This document shows, one piece after another, positions 8,623 through 16,842 of a stretch of 64,000 nt of DNA (the first letter of the stretch is position 1; each line of letters begins with the position of its first letter). Below the pieces are notes generated by a model. It saw only the letters and a program-made list of their open reading frames with translations. It did not search any database and was not told the DNA's origin. Location: the NCBI GenBank assembly GCA_002238425.1, contig MPMJ01000006.1, positions 1-64,000 on the forward strand, in the 5' to 3' direction. Made by a program: the position numbers and the translations under genes. Origin of the DNA: SAR202 cluster bacterium bin16 (lineage in GTDB: Bacteria > Chloroflexota > Dehalococcoidia > Lucifugimonadales > Australimonadaceae).

Positions 8623-9735
8623 CTACCGAGTGCTGACAGCGGGCGAGCGCAGCCCGTACATCCGCGCTGCGTTCTTCCAGAGGATCGCCTCGAGCGCGTC
8701 GTCCGGAACCTCTTCGTTCTCGACGAGCTCACGGATCTCCAGCGCGCACGTCTCCACCGTCACCTCGTGCGGGAAGTCGCTCGACCAGATGAACGGGTCG
8801 CTGCCGACCGTGCGCACGGCGTGCGCGAGGTCGGGCTCGTCGCCCTCGACGCCTATGAAGATGCGCCCTTCGTGAACGTGGCGCAGGATGTGGTCGCGCA
8901 CGCTGTCGCCGTCGCGCAGCTGCAGGAAGCGCCGGTTCGGGTCGAGCGGTGTGAACGCGTTGTAGGAGCCTTCGCCCCGCTCGAGTGCCATCAGGAACCA
9001 CGCGACGCCGCCCTCCATGAAGCCGTAGCGCACGTTCGGGAACTTGTCGAAGATGCCGTTGAACAGCATGCTCATGAACGAGATCATGATGCCGAACGGG
9101 TGCCCCATCGCATGTATCGCCGCGAAGATGTTGAGGTCGTGGAAGCCGAGGTCCGGGTACGAGCCGCCGTGCACGGAGAGGCAGCAGCCGAGGCGGTTCG
9201 CCTCCTCGTGGACGGGCCAGTAGTGCTTTGAGCCCAGGTGGCCCTGCAGGCCGGTGGCGGGCAGCATCCCGCCGCACATGCCCAGCTCCTCGACCGCTCG
9301 CCGCAGCTCTGCCGCCGCAAGCTCGGGCTCCTGCATCGGCAGCAGCGCCACCGCCTGCAGGCGGTCGTCCTTCTGCAGGTACTCCTGGTGTATCCAGTCG
9401 TTGTAGGCGCTGGTCGCCATCGCTATCTGGTCGAGGTCGACCATCCGGCCCACCGCGAGCGCCTCGGTCGGGTACAGCACCGCACTGCCGATGGACAGTT
9501 CGTCCATGAAGCGCGTCCACCCGCGCACTTCCTCCGGGTTGGAGAAGGAGCCTTCCGGCGAGATGCTGAGCAGGTTGTGGTAGTTGTCCAGTTCCGGGAA
9601 GACGTTCCGGCGGCGCATCCGCTCCACCGCGCGGCTGGCCTGCAGGTCGCGCGGCATCCTGTCGATGATGCCGTCCTTGTTCTCCAGCACATGGCCGTCG
9701 CCGTCATAGATCGGGCCGTTGTACGTTCGCGCCAT
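8623..9735 (-). CDS. Amidohydrolase family 2 protein (ACMSD-like TIM barrel)
   Basis: A 370-residue protein starting MARTYNGPIYDGDGHVLE (ATG 9735, SD AAGGAGG). It shows the features of the amidohydrolase_2 superfamily: an N-terminal D-x-D-x-H metal region, central SVHGGSYPDL, and a late WSSDFPHEV with the conserved Asp. Members are metal-dependent decarboxylases or hydrolases of aromatic catabolism; long versions like this are common beside Rieske oxygenases. Here a Rieske gene is divergent at 10503 and a cupin-like gene sits directly upstream on the same strand. The exact substrate cannot be read from sequence. Confidence 0.85.
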   Translation of the reverse strand: MARTYNGPIYDGDGHVLENKDGIIDRMPRDLQASRAVERMRRRNVFPELDNYHNLLSISPEGSFSNPEEVRGWTRFMDELSIGSAVLYPTEALAVGRMVDLDQIAMATSAYNDWIHQEYLQKDDRLQAVALLPMQEPELAAAELRRAVEELGMCGGMLPATGLQGHLGSKHYWPVHEEANRLGCCLSVHGGSYPDLGFHDLNIFAAIHAMGHPFGIMISFMSMLFNGIFDKFPNVRYGFMEGGVAWFLMALERGEGSYNAFTPLDPNRRFLQLRDGDSVRDHILRHVHEGRIFIGVEGDEPDLAHAVRTVGSDPFIWSSDFPHEVTVETCALEIRELVENEEVPDDALEAILWKNAARMYGLRSPAVSTR

Positions 9736-9793
9736 CGGATGCCTCCTTCGCTGTCCCGAGCCTGCCACTCGTGCTGCCTTTACGCAAAATCTC

Positions 9794-10315
9794 CTAGTCG
9801 TACCACTGGCCCGTGACCGTCTTGCCGTCCGCGACGCCGGGGTCGACGATGGTCGTCTTGAACGGCGGGAAGAGCACGTCTACGATGACGCGCGGCGCGG
9901 GCGCGGGGCGTGTCCGCTCCGCAACGATCTCGTCGACGCGCTTCACGTGCGCTTCGAGCACGCCCGCGATGAACCGCGCGAACTCCGGGTTGCCGGACGC
10001 CTTGATGGCCTCCTCGTCTATCAGCCCCTCGATCGCGGCCTCGACCGGGTTCGCGGGCGCGGGCACGCCGCCGTGCACCATGCCGGGCGGGTTCCACGTC
10101 ACCTCTGGCCGCATCTCATCCGAGAAGTGGACGGACAGCTCGCCCGACTCGTGCGAGTGTCGGATGCCGACCTCGCCGGGGATGAGCAGCAGCGCCGTAA
10201 CGAGGCACTTGTCGTTCTCGACGAGCGTGTACCACTTGCGCTTGTGCGCTCCGGGTATCGACTCGCCGCGCCAGCCCTGCTGGTCCAGCGGAAGCGTGTA
10301 AGGATTGACGGCCAT
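9794..10315 (-). CDS. Cupin-like protein of unknown function
   Basis: A 173-residue protein with a small beta-barrel-like middle: IPGEVGIRHSHESGELSVHFSDEM, then WNPPGMVHGG. The His/Glu pattern (H-x-H-x(3)E and a later H) suits a cupin metal site but the spacing is not canonical. The remainder is helical (IEGLIDEEAIKASGNPEFARFIAGVLEAHVK). It starts at ATG 10315 with SD AAAGGAA and is probably co-transcribed with the amidohydrolase at 8623, 58 bases downstream. A role in the same catabolic step is inferred from context only. Confidence 0.65.
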   Translation of the reverse strand: MAVNPYTLPLDQQGWRGESIPGAHKRKWYTLVENDKCLVTALLLIPGEVGIRHSHESGELSVHFSDEMRPEVTWNPPGMVHGGVPAPANPVEAAIEGLIDEEAIKASGNPEFARFIAGVLEAHVKRVDEIVAERTRPAPAPRVIVDVLFPPFKTTIVDPGVADGKTVTGQWYD

Positions 10316-10502
10316 GGCGTTCCTTTCTCTGCGTTCGCTAGTGTCCGGACGTCGTGACGTCCGGCGCCAACGCGCCCGCAGCGCGCGCCCCTGCCCTCTT
10401 GAAGCCGGAGCGGCCGCATCGCCACAATGGCAACTGCAACGGTGCGGCTATAAGATAGCGCGTAATCGGAGCGCAGTCCAAGCACGACACGGAGGATTCG
10501 CC

Positions 10503-11807
10503 ATGCTGAGCACGGCAGACAACGAGATGCTGACGCAGGTGGGCAAGGGAACTCCCATGGGCGAGATGATGCGCCGCTACTGGCTCCCCATCATGCCCGT
10601 CGAGGAACTCGGCGGCCCTGACGGCGCCCCCCAGCGCTTCCGCCTGCTCGGCGAGGACCTCATCGTCTTCCGCGACTCCAGCGGCGACGTGGGCGTCTTC
10701 TCCGAGACGTGCCCGCACCGCGGCGCCTCGCTCTTCTTCGGACGGAACGAGGACAACGGACTGCGCTGTATCTACCACGGGTGGAAGTACGACGTCACCG
10801 GCCAGTGCGTCGACATGCCCAACGAGCCCGGCGAGAGCAACTTCAAGGACAAGATCCGCGCGTGGGCGTACCGCGGCGCGGTGCATGGGGGCGTCGTGTG
10901 GGCGTACCTCGGCGAGGGCGACCCGCCCGGACTGCCCGATTTCGAGTGGACCGCCATGCCGGAGGAGCAGCGCAACTTCTCGCTCGCGCAGCGCGCCTGC
11001 AACTGGATGCAGGGCCTCGAGGGCGACATCGACACCAGCCACCTCTTCTTCCTCCACGGCAGGCTGGACCCGGACGGCTCCGGCAACACCGGCGTCTGGC
11101 ATAACGACAAGCACCCGACGCTGGAGGTCGTTCCCACGAAGTACGGCGTCGTCTACGGCGCGAACCGCGAGGAGAACGAGGAGACCACCTACTGGCGCAT
11201 CACGCAGTTCCTCTTCCCCATCTTCACCTTCTTTCCCGCCGCCCCGGACGGCACCGTCCCTGGCCACATCTGGGTGCCGATGGACGACCACCACACGATG
11301 GTCTGGACGGTCTCCTGGCACCCCACGAAGAACGTGGCGGACAGCAGGCGGTTCGGCGTGCTTGGCAACGCGACGCACCCCGCGGGCGAATTGCTGCCGG
11401 ACACGGCCGGCGGCCTCGGACGCTTCCGCCCGCGCGCCAACAAGACGAACGACTACGAGATTGACCGCGACCTGCAACGCACCGAGACCTTCACCGGCAT
11501 CGCCACGGTCTTCCTGCAGGACCAGGCCGTCACCGAGAGCATGGGCTCCGTCCAGAACCGCAGCATCGAGCACCTCGGACGCTCGGATGGCATGATCATC
11601 CAGGTGCGCCGACGCTTGCTCAACGCGGCGAAGGCGCTCCATTACGACAACGTGACGCCCCCGTGCGTCGAGAACCCGGAGTGGTACCGCGTGCGCTCCG
11701 CCATCGGCACGCTCCCCAAGGGCGAGTCCTGGTACGAGCACATGCACGACTGGCTCTACGCCAAGGTAGACGAGCCCCCCGCGCTGGAACTCGCGGTGCC
11801 GCGCTAG
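10503..11807 (+). CDS. Rieske [2Fe-2S] aromatic-ring oxygenase large subunit
   Basis: An intact 434-residue oxygenase. The Rieske cluster is bound by C70/H72 (CPHRG) and C89/H92 (CIYHGW). The mononuclear-iron site follows in NWMQGLEGDIDTSHLFFLH, with two His four residues apart. ATG 10503 has SD GGAGG; the ORF-track start at 10305 is an upstream extension. It would hydroxylate an aromatic or alkyl substrate using electrons from a separate reductase not seen nearby. It is divergent from the cupin-like/amidohydrolase pair, suggesting a shared control region at 10316-10502. Its intact sequence is a good guide to what the broken paralogue at 889-2200 should read. Confidence 0.9.
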   Translation: MLSTADNEMLTQVGKGTPMGEMMRRYWLPIMPVEELGGPDGAPQRFRLLGEDLIVFRDSSGDVGVFSETCPHRGASLFFGRNEDNGLRCIYHGWKYDVTGQCVDMPNEPGESNFKDKIRAWAYRGAVHGGVVWAYLGEGDPPGLPDFEWTAMPEEQRNFSLAQRACNWMQGLEGDIDTSHLFFLHGRLDPDGSGNTGVWHNDKHPTLEVVPTKYGVVYGANREENEETTYWRITQFLFPIFTFFPAAPDGTVPGHIWVPMDDHHTMVWTVSWHPTKNVADSRRFGVLGNATHPAGELLPDTAGGLGRFRPRANKTNDYEIDRDLQRTETFTGIATVFLQDQAVTESMGSVQNRSIEHLGRSDGMIIQVRRRLLNAAKALHYDNVTPPCVENPEWYRVRSAIGTLPKGESWYEHMHDWLYAKVDEPPALELAVPR

Positions 11808-11912
11808 GGCCACGTCGTTCCTGCGCAGGCAGGAACCTCATCCCTCCCTCAGGCTGCGAGATTCGCGCCTGCGCGGGAATGACGGAACCGACCCACGTAA
11901 TCGTCTCTTCAC

Positions 11913-12248
11913 CTAGCGCCGCGATGCCAGTCGCTCGACAACCAAGCGGTTCATACTGACCCCTGCTTCGGCGGCGTCCATTGCAAAGGCGCGATGGGTC
12001 TCGGGCGGGATGCGAAGGGTAAGCGTTCCGCTGTAGCGCCGGGTGGAAAGCGGCTCCGGTCCGGGAGCGCCTTCCTTGCGCAGGTCGTCCACGGAGAAGG
12101 CCACGAGGTCGCGGATGCCTGCAAACGCCTTCTCAGGGGTTTCGTCCAGATGGCTGAGCAATCCAAACTCGGCGCACGTTCCGACGTACTCCTCATCCTC
12201 TTCGGACCAGGAAACCCGATAGGTGTAGCGGTCTACCTCTTCCGTCAT
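11913..12248 (-). CDS. HicB-family antitoxin, apparently orphan
   Basis: The 111-residue protein starts MTEEVDRYTYRVSWSEEDEE (ATG 12248, SD GGAGGGG). It has the HicB partial-RNase-H-like fold (YVGTCAEFGLLSHLDETPEKAFAGI) and a C-terminal ribbon-helix-helix-like end (LRIPPETHRAFAMDAAEAGVSMNRLVVERL). HicB normally neutralises a HicA mRNA interferase encoded beside it. No HicA-like frame is visible on either side, so this is an orphan antitoxin or regulator. Confidence 0.78.
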   Translation of the reverse strand: MTEEVDRYTYRVSWSEEDEEYVGTCAEFGLLSHLDETPEKAFAGIRDLVAFSVDDLRKEGAPGPEPLSTRRYSGTLTLRIPPETHRAFAMDAAEAGVSMNRLVVERLASRR

Positions 12249-12578
12249 TCTGTCCCCTCCAGTGTGTCGATGGTTGCAGTAATGCAACCAAGCGTCAAGC
12301 CGACGCGCCCGAGAGATGCTTCGACTCCGCTGCACTCCGCTCAGCATGACAACCCCACCTCCCCCACTCCCCACCCCGCGTGCGCTGCCCTGCGCACGTG
12401 CGACCTTGCGGTCGCCAGGGATTCCCGCCTGTGCGGGAAAGACGGGGCCACGCCAGGGCCGCCATTCCACGTCCCGGCCCCCTGTCCGCTCGTCCTGAGC
12501 TTGTCGAAGGATGCAGCGCCCGCTCGTGGTTCGACAGGCTCACCATGAGCGGAATATCTGTTCTTGTGATTGCCTTTA
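12249..12578. repeat. Intergenic cluster of dispersed repeats
   Basis: Contains GAGAGATGCTTCGACTCCGC (about 12309), a CATTCCCGCC/GCGGGAA element (about 12420), and paired copies of the GTTCGACAGGCTCACCATGA family (about 12495 and 12530). No gene is supported. Confidence 0.65.
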
Positions 12579-14129
12579 TCACCACACGCCCAGATGCGGC
12601 GGGAGGGTGGCGGAGTCTGCGCTGCCGTCGTCTTCGTGTTCGCGTTCGCCGGGCTGCGAGGTTCCTGCCTCCTCAGGAACGACAGAGCCGCCGTCTTCGT
12701 CTTCGTCGCGGGAGTGCGGGGGCACGGGGACGCCGACCGGCGGACGCGGGTTGAGGAGGAACGGCTCGTAGCCGGTCCAGATCTGGAGCGAGGGCGGGGT
12801 CATGAACGCGAGGGCGAGGGCGTCGGCGCGGTCGGGCGAGGGGAGGTTCTTCTTGCGCAGTTCCCGCTTGCTCTCCATCAGCACCTGGCCAGAGCTGGAG
12901 ACGTCGTAGCGCAGGGAGAGGAGTTGCGCGGCGAGCTCCTCGTCGTCCGGCAGCGCGATGAGGCGGTCGTTGATGAGGCGGCGCAGCTCCCAGAAGATCT
13001 CGGAGCGCAGGTTTGCGAAACGCGTCGGGTGCATCGCCTTGCGCCCGAACTGCACGCCCCGGACGGGCGCTTTCAATTCGCGCAAGCGGTCGACGACGCC
13101 CGCTCCGAGGCCACCCTCGTCCACGAATATCGCCTCCGCGCCGAGTTCGCGCGCCATGAGCGCGGTCTCACCGGCGACCCGCATGGTGTCGATGAGTCCG
13201 AACGACTTCATCTCAACGACGCGCTGTCCGCGGCGCGCGCAGAGCACGGACTCGTTGTCGCCGAATCGGCCGACGTCGACGCCGATGTAGAGCGGCTCGC
13301 GGGCGTCGTCCTCCTCGGTGGGCGCGCCCTCGCCGCTGGGGGCGTCCTCCCGCATCGCGTCCTCGACGGCGGCGCGTCCGACGAGCGAGTCCTCCAGCGT
13401 GTCGGGGAACTGTGCGTAGACGGCCGCGATGAACTTGGGGTGGTCGGCGCCCCATTGCAGGGCCTTGTCGGCGATGTCCTCGGCGGTGATGAGGCCGGGC
13501 CGCGCGGGCTCCTCGCCGGTGAGGTTGGGGGTTTCGTAGGCGGAGATGCGCATGTGGTGGTACTGGTGACGCTTCGCGTGGTGGGACTCGTAGAACGTGC
13601 CGGACGTGGAGAAGGCGTTGCCCGCGAGAAGCGTCCTGGATGCGTTGAGACGGACCGCGGCGTCGAAGTGGGACTCCCGGACGGCGTGGGCCTCGTCGAC
13701 GATAAGGAGGAGCTCCGGCGAGTGGAAGCCGTGGATGTTGTCCGGGTTGTTCGTAGCGAAGCCGATGGCGAACCGGTCGGGCGAGATGAAGTACTTGCCT
13801 TTGGTGAGCTTGCCGCTGAGGGCGTCTCCTGCGGCGTCGCAGACGGCGGCGAGCTCCTGCCAGAGGATCTCGCGCACCTGCCGGTTGGTGGACGAGATGA
13901 CGACGACCTTCGCCTGTGCACGCGTCTCGACCCACCAGAGGATGAGGCGTGCCAGCGCCCAGCCCTTCCCGCAGCCGTTCGCGCCCACGACGGAGACGCG
14001 GCGCGAGCCCGCGACTGCCTCGAGCATCTCGCGCTGCTTCGAGTAGGGCTCCCCCGCCGCGCCGAGGACGTTCTCGACGAACCCGGCGGGGTCGTCCCGG
14101 TACTGTGGATAGCGGACCTCGTTGTTCAT
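12579..14129 (-). CDS. Phage terminase large subunit-like protein
   Basis: I trimmed to ATG 14129 (MNNEVRYPQYRDDPAGFVEN). The N-terminal ATPase domain has a Walker A-like VVGANGCGKG (residues 48-56, lacking the usual Ser/Thr after GK) and Walker B LLLIVDEAHA. The C-terminal nuclease domain begins GVDVGRFGDNESVL with further acidic residues (FVDEGGLG, DRADALALAF). Terminases cut and pump DNA into phage heads. No portal, capsid or tail genes follow, so this is a remnant or a domesticated gene. The last 45 residues include SVVPEEAGTSQP, the translation of a dispersed intergenic palindrome, so the C-terminus has been altered by repeat insertion. Confidence 0.82.
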   Translation of the reverse strand: MNNEVRYPQYRDDPAGFVENVLGAAGEPYSKQREMLEAVAGSRRVSVVGANGCGKGWALARLILWWVETRAQAKVVVISSTNRQVREILWQELAAVCDAAGDALSGKLTKGKYFISPDRFAIGFATNNPDNIHGFHSPELLLIVDEAHAVRESHFDAAVRLNASRTLLAGNAFSTSGTFYESHHAKRHQYHHMRISAYETPNLTGEEPARPGLITAEDIADKALQWGADHPKFIAAVYAQFPDTLEDSLVGRAAVEDAMREDAPSGEGAPTEEDDAREPLYIGVDVGRFGDNESVLCARRGQRVVEMKSFGLIDTMRVAGETALMARELGAEAIFVDEGGLGAGVVDRLRELKAPVRGVQFGRKAMHPTRFANLRSEIFWELRRLINDRLIALPDDEELAAQLLSLRYDVSSSGQVLMESKRELRKKNLPSPDRADALALAFMTPPSLQIWTGYEPFLLNPRPPVGVPVPPHSRDEDEDGGSVVPEEAGTSQPGEREHEDDGSADSATLPPHLGVW

Positions 14130-14246
14130 GGCGTGCCTTCGTTCGCTCTTGTGCCTTCGTGATGCTGCAGGGCGGTTCCATTCGAGGAGTGGCCGGGCGG
14201 TTCGCGAACCGCCCCTACGGGAGCCTTCTCCACCGCTTAACGAAAA

Positions 14247-14275
14247 GAGCCCCGGCCACTTGAAGGCCGGGGCTC
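14247..14275 (-). terminator. Rho-independent terminator reading leftward
   Basis: An 11-bp perfect stem (GAGCCCCGGCC / GGCCGGGGCTC, 7-nt loop) is followed on the minus strand by TTTTCG. It lies upstream of the terminase start, and no minus-strand gene is evident to its right, so what it terminates is unclear. Confidence 0.7.
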
Positions 14276-14528
14276 GTCCCCGTTCGTTGTGCGCGCGCCC
14301 GGTTGCACTGGTGGGGCGCGTGTTGCGTACATCATAACCGGTGGGGTGTTGGTTGTGCAACTATGAGGAGTCGCTGTGCATACGAGAACAGCTGTGACCA
14401 CATGCCGCCACACGGGCGGGTACACGAGCCCAGCCAACTATGTCAGGTGTGAGCGGAAGTTCGGCTTCGCCTAGTTTGACCGTGGCAGCCTCTCGGCCTC
14501 ACACTGGGGTCCGGAGGCTGCTCATCCT

Positions 14529-14768
14529 GTGTCTATCTGGCACGCAACGATAGTAGTAGGTGCAGCCCTGTGCGTGTCCCTGTTCACCCCCGCTGGTTAC
14601 GCTCCTGTTCTCATTGCCCTGCTCGTTGTGGCAGGGTATGGCGGCTATTCCGTCGCGAAGCGCCCCAGCGGGGTCGTGCTGCGCCGCGTGCTCACCGGCA
14701 TAGTGGTAGGTGCCTGCCTTGCCGTGTTCGCCGTGTACCTAGAGTGGGCGCGCAGGGTATCGCCATGA
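14529..14768 (+). CDS. Small two-to-three-helix membrane protein, unknown
   Basis: GTG-initiated, 79 residues, with hydrophobic helices at about 5-20 (ATIVVGAALCVSLFTPAG), 25-40 (VLIALLVVAGYGGY) and 55-72 (VLTGIVVGACLAVFAVYL). No clear SD is visible. It lies between the terminase and the coiled-coil protein in the accessory stretch. I do not recognise the family. It may be a phage-type small membrane protein; the call is tentative. Confidence 0.4.
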   Translation: MSIWHATIVVGAALCVSLFTPAGYAPVLIALLVVAGYGGYSVAKRPSGVVLRRVLTGIVVGACLAVFAVYLEWARRVSP

Positions 14769-14891
14769 GCGCACTGCGACCACCGAATATCTGAACGTTC
14801 AACCCTAGTTCGTCGACGGCCTGATCTCTACCGAAGGTGCCGTTTTGCCCAGCATGATGCTGAGGGACCAAGTGCCGTAAGCCAACGCGGG

Positions 14892-14911
14892 CGAGCGCCA
14901 AGAGGGCCTGT
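14892..14911. repeat. Left copy of a 20-bp direct repeat matching the rnpB 3' end
   Basis: CGAGCGCCAAGAGGGCCTGT here is identical to 15354-15373, which spans the 3' end of RNase P RNA and its flank. This looks like an attachment-site duplication; see findings. Confidence 0.7.
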
Positions 14912-15000
14912 GCACGATGTGACATCCGCCCATTGTGCGTTCCATTCGCGCTGCCTAGCCTTGACCGCGATGCTACACTCGCAGAGGAGAGATTCAGCGC

Positions 15001-15333
15001 ATGACCACGCAACCCACAACCAGCCAGCCCCCGAGCGTTGAAGAGCGCCTGAGCAGGCTCGAAGGCGGCTATGACCGCATCGGCGACCTCGTGCAGTTAG
15101 TCGCCGGCCTCCGCACGGACATGAACGCCTTCCGCGCGGACATGAACGCGCAGTTCGAAAGCCTGCGCGCCGAGACCAATCAGCGCATCGAGAGCCTGCG
15201 CGCCGAAACCAACCAGCAGATCGAGAGCATGCGCGTCGAGATGAGCAAGAACGCCCGCACGACCTACGTCCTGCTGAGCACCTCGTGGCTCGCGCTCATG
15301 CTCACCACCGTCGGGATCAACTTCCTGACGTAG
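15001..15333 (+). CDS. Coiled-coil protein with C-terminal membrane anchor, unknown
   Basis: A 110-residue protein (ATG 15001, SD GGAGAG). Residues about 15-85 form a coiled coil with an 11-residue repeat (ESLRAETNQRI, ESLRAETNQQI), followed by a single hydrophobic helix (TYVLLSTSWLALMLTTVGINFL) at the C-terminus. Such tail-anchored coiled-coil proteins are frequent in phages and mobile elements. It is the only gene between the two 20-bp repeats at 14892 and 15354. Function unknown. Confidence 0.6.
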   Translation: MTTQPTTSQPPSVEERLSRLEGGYDRIGDLVQLVAGLRTDMNAFRADMNAQFESLRAETNQRIESLRAETNQQIESMRVEMSKNARTTYVLLSTSWLALMLTTVGINFLT

Positions 15334-15353
15334 CCTCTCCACCCAACAACGGA

Positions 15354-15373
15354 CGAGCGCCAAGAGGGCCTGT
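15354..15373. repeat. Right copy of the 20-bp direct repeat (rnpB 3' end)
   Basis: Identical to 14892-14911. It covers the last 13 bases of rnpB (P1 strand and tail) plus 7 bases of flank. Confidence 0.7.
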
Positions 15374-15746
15374 AAGCCGGATTCTGTATCCCGTGCGGGG
15401 CACGGGACGGCGGCCATCTATCTGGTCCCTCCGTTGCCGGAAGGGATCGTGCGGCCTACCCGGGGACAGCAGCCGGGCGCTGCGCTCCGCAGAGCGGAGA
15501 CGTCCCCCTATTTGGCCTTGCTCCGGGTGGGGTTTGCCAGCATCCCGGCTTGCGCCGGGACCTGGTGCGCTCTTGCCGCACCGTTTCACCCTTGCCTGTC
15601 CCTCGCGTTGCCGCGAGGCCATCGGCGCTATCGTCTCTGTGGCACTTTCCGTCGCATCGCTGCGCCTGGGCGTTACCCAGCACCCTGCCCTGTGGAGTCC
15701 GGACTTTCCTCCCCGGCGACGCCGGAGCGGCCGCCCGGCCCTCTTG
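15361..15746 (-). ncRNA. rnpB: RNase P RNA, bacterial type A
   Basis: The minus strand contains the hallmark conserved segments in order: GAGGAAAGTCCGGACTCC near the 5' end, AGGGTGAAACGGTGCGG in the middle, AGATAGATGGCCGCC, then ACAGAATCCGGCTTACAGG at the 3' end. The ends pair as P1 (CAAGAGGGCC with GGCCCTCTTG), which sets the boundaries and a length of about 386 nt. It is the catalytic RNA that removes tRNA 5' leaders. Only 52 bp separate it from the upstream glycosylase gene, so its promoter must lie in or near the 3' end of that gene. Long ORFs called across it are spurious. Confidence 0.95.
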
Positions 15747-15797
15747 ACGTGTCCAGTATACGCCCTGCGGGGGCGTGCTCGGCGTGGCGCCTCTGCC

Positions 15798-16679
15798 CTA
15801 CGCGCCATTGCCGCGGGCTGCACTCCATCGGGACTTGAAGAGGAGTTGTCCTGCCCAGCCGGCGTACTTGCCGAAGCGCGCACGGGCAACCTCGCCCAGC
15901 TGCTTGTCGCTGAGACGGGGGCTAGTGGGAAAGTAGCGGGACATGAATTCTCTTCTGATGTGGGTGTCTATCGGGAATGCTTCAGGTTTGTTCAGGGCAA
16001 ACAGGGATATGCAATCGGCGATCTTCGGCCCGATGCCACGAAGCTGCATGAGCCGTTGTCTCGCCTCAGCATAGGGAGTCTCGGATGATGAGAGCCGACT
16101 CAGGTCCAATTCGCCGCTGCAGATGAGACCGGCAGCATGCAGGATATGGCTGTGCCGTTCCAGGCCAAGCCGCATGGTACGTAGAGGTACCGGCCCTGCC
16201 TCCAGGACTCGTTCAGGGCTTGGAAACGTGTAGCGAATATCCTGACCGAGCTGTACCCGCTCTCCGAGTTCCTCGGCTATGTCCTCGAGGATCCTGCCTA
16301 TGCTCTTGACGCTGTTGTTCGCAGAGCAGATGTAGGCAACCATGCATTCCCAGGGGTCGGGCTGCCGGAGCACCCTCAGGTAGAGGTAAGCCCGCGCCAG
16401 GGCTGCCATGTCAGGGTCCCGAGAAGAAAACGTGGCGTAGATGGCATCGATGTCCTCGTGGAGGCAAAAGTAGGAGATCAGAAGGGAATCGAGGTTGGTG
16501 TGGGCGCGGTATTCGAGGGCGCCATGGTCCTGGCGAATATGAACGATGTTTCCATCGAGAACGCCTGAGTGCCATCCCTGCTCCAGCTTCCGCCAACGAA
16601 AGTCCTGGGAACCGTCGAGGACATTGGCGAGATCGAAGGGATGGAGGGTCGATGAGGGGATCGGGAGGCGGGCCTGCAT
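15798..16679 (-). CDS. 8-oxoguanine DNA glycosylase, OGG1 family
   Basis: A 293-residue protein with an OGG_N-like N-terminus (SQDFRWRKLEQGWHSGVLDG) and an HhH-GPD domain. The helix-hairpin-helix LRGIGPKIADCISLFAL contains the candidate catalytic Lys (K219), and PIDTH supplies the conserved Asp (D238). It would excise 8-oxoguanine and nick the strand. Many bacteria use MutM/Fpg instead; OGG1-type enzymes are scattered in Chloroflexota, Clostridia and archaea. It lies just upstream of rnpB on the same strand. Confidence 0.88.
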   Translation of the reverse strand: MQARLPIPSSTLHPFDLANVLDGSQDFRWRKLEQGWHSGVLDGNIVHIRQDHGALEYRAHTNLDSLLISYFCLHEDIDAIYATFSSRDPDMAALARAYLYLRVLRQPDPWECMVAYICSANNSVKSIGRILEDIAEELGERVQLGQDIRYTFPSPERVLEAGPVPLRTMRLGLERHSHILHAAGLICSGELDLSRLSSSETPYAEARQRLMQLRGIGPKIADCISLFALNKPEAFPIDTHIRREFMSRYFPTSPRLSDKQLGEVARARFGKYAGWAGQLLFKSRWSAARGNGA

Positions 16680-16842
16680 CGGAACTCCTAGAGGCTGGGT
16701 CAGGCAAGGACATTCTACTGTTCGTTGGATTCCATCGTTCCCAGACTCCGTTGCGCCAGACCTTCCCCGAGAGGATGTTGCGCGCTAAGGCGCGGGCTCG
16801 GCGTGGCGTAGTTCTTCCCACCTTCGCAGGAACAACGGGCCG

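Noticed and set aside
15285-16088. Protein-coding ORFs over 15360-15750
   Set aside because: This stretch is RNase P RNA on the minus strand by its conserved segments.
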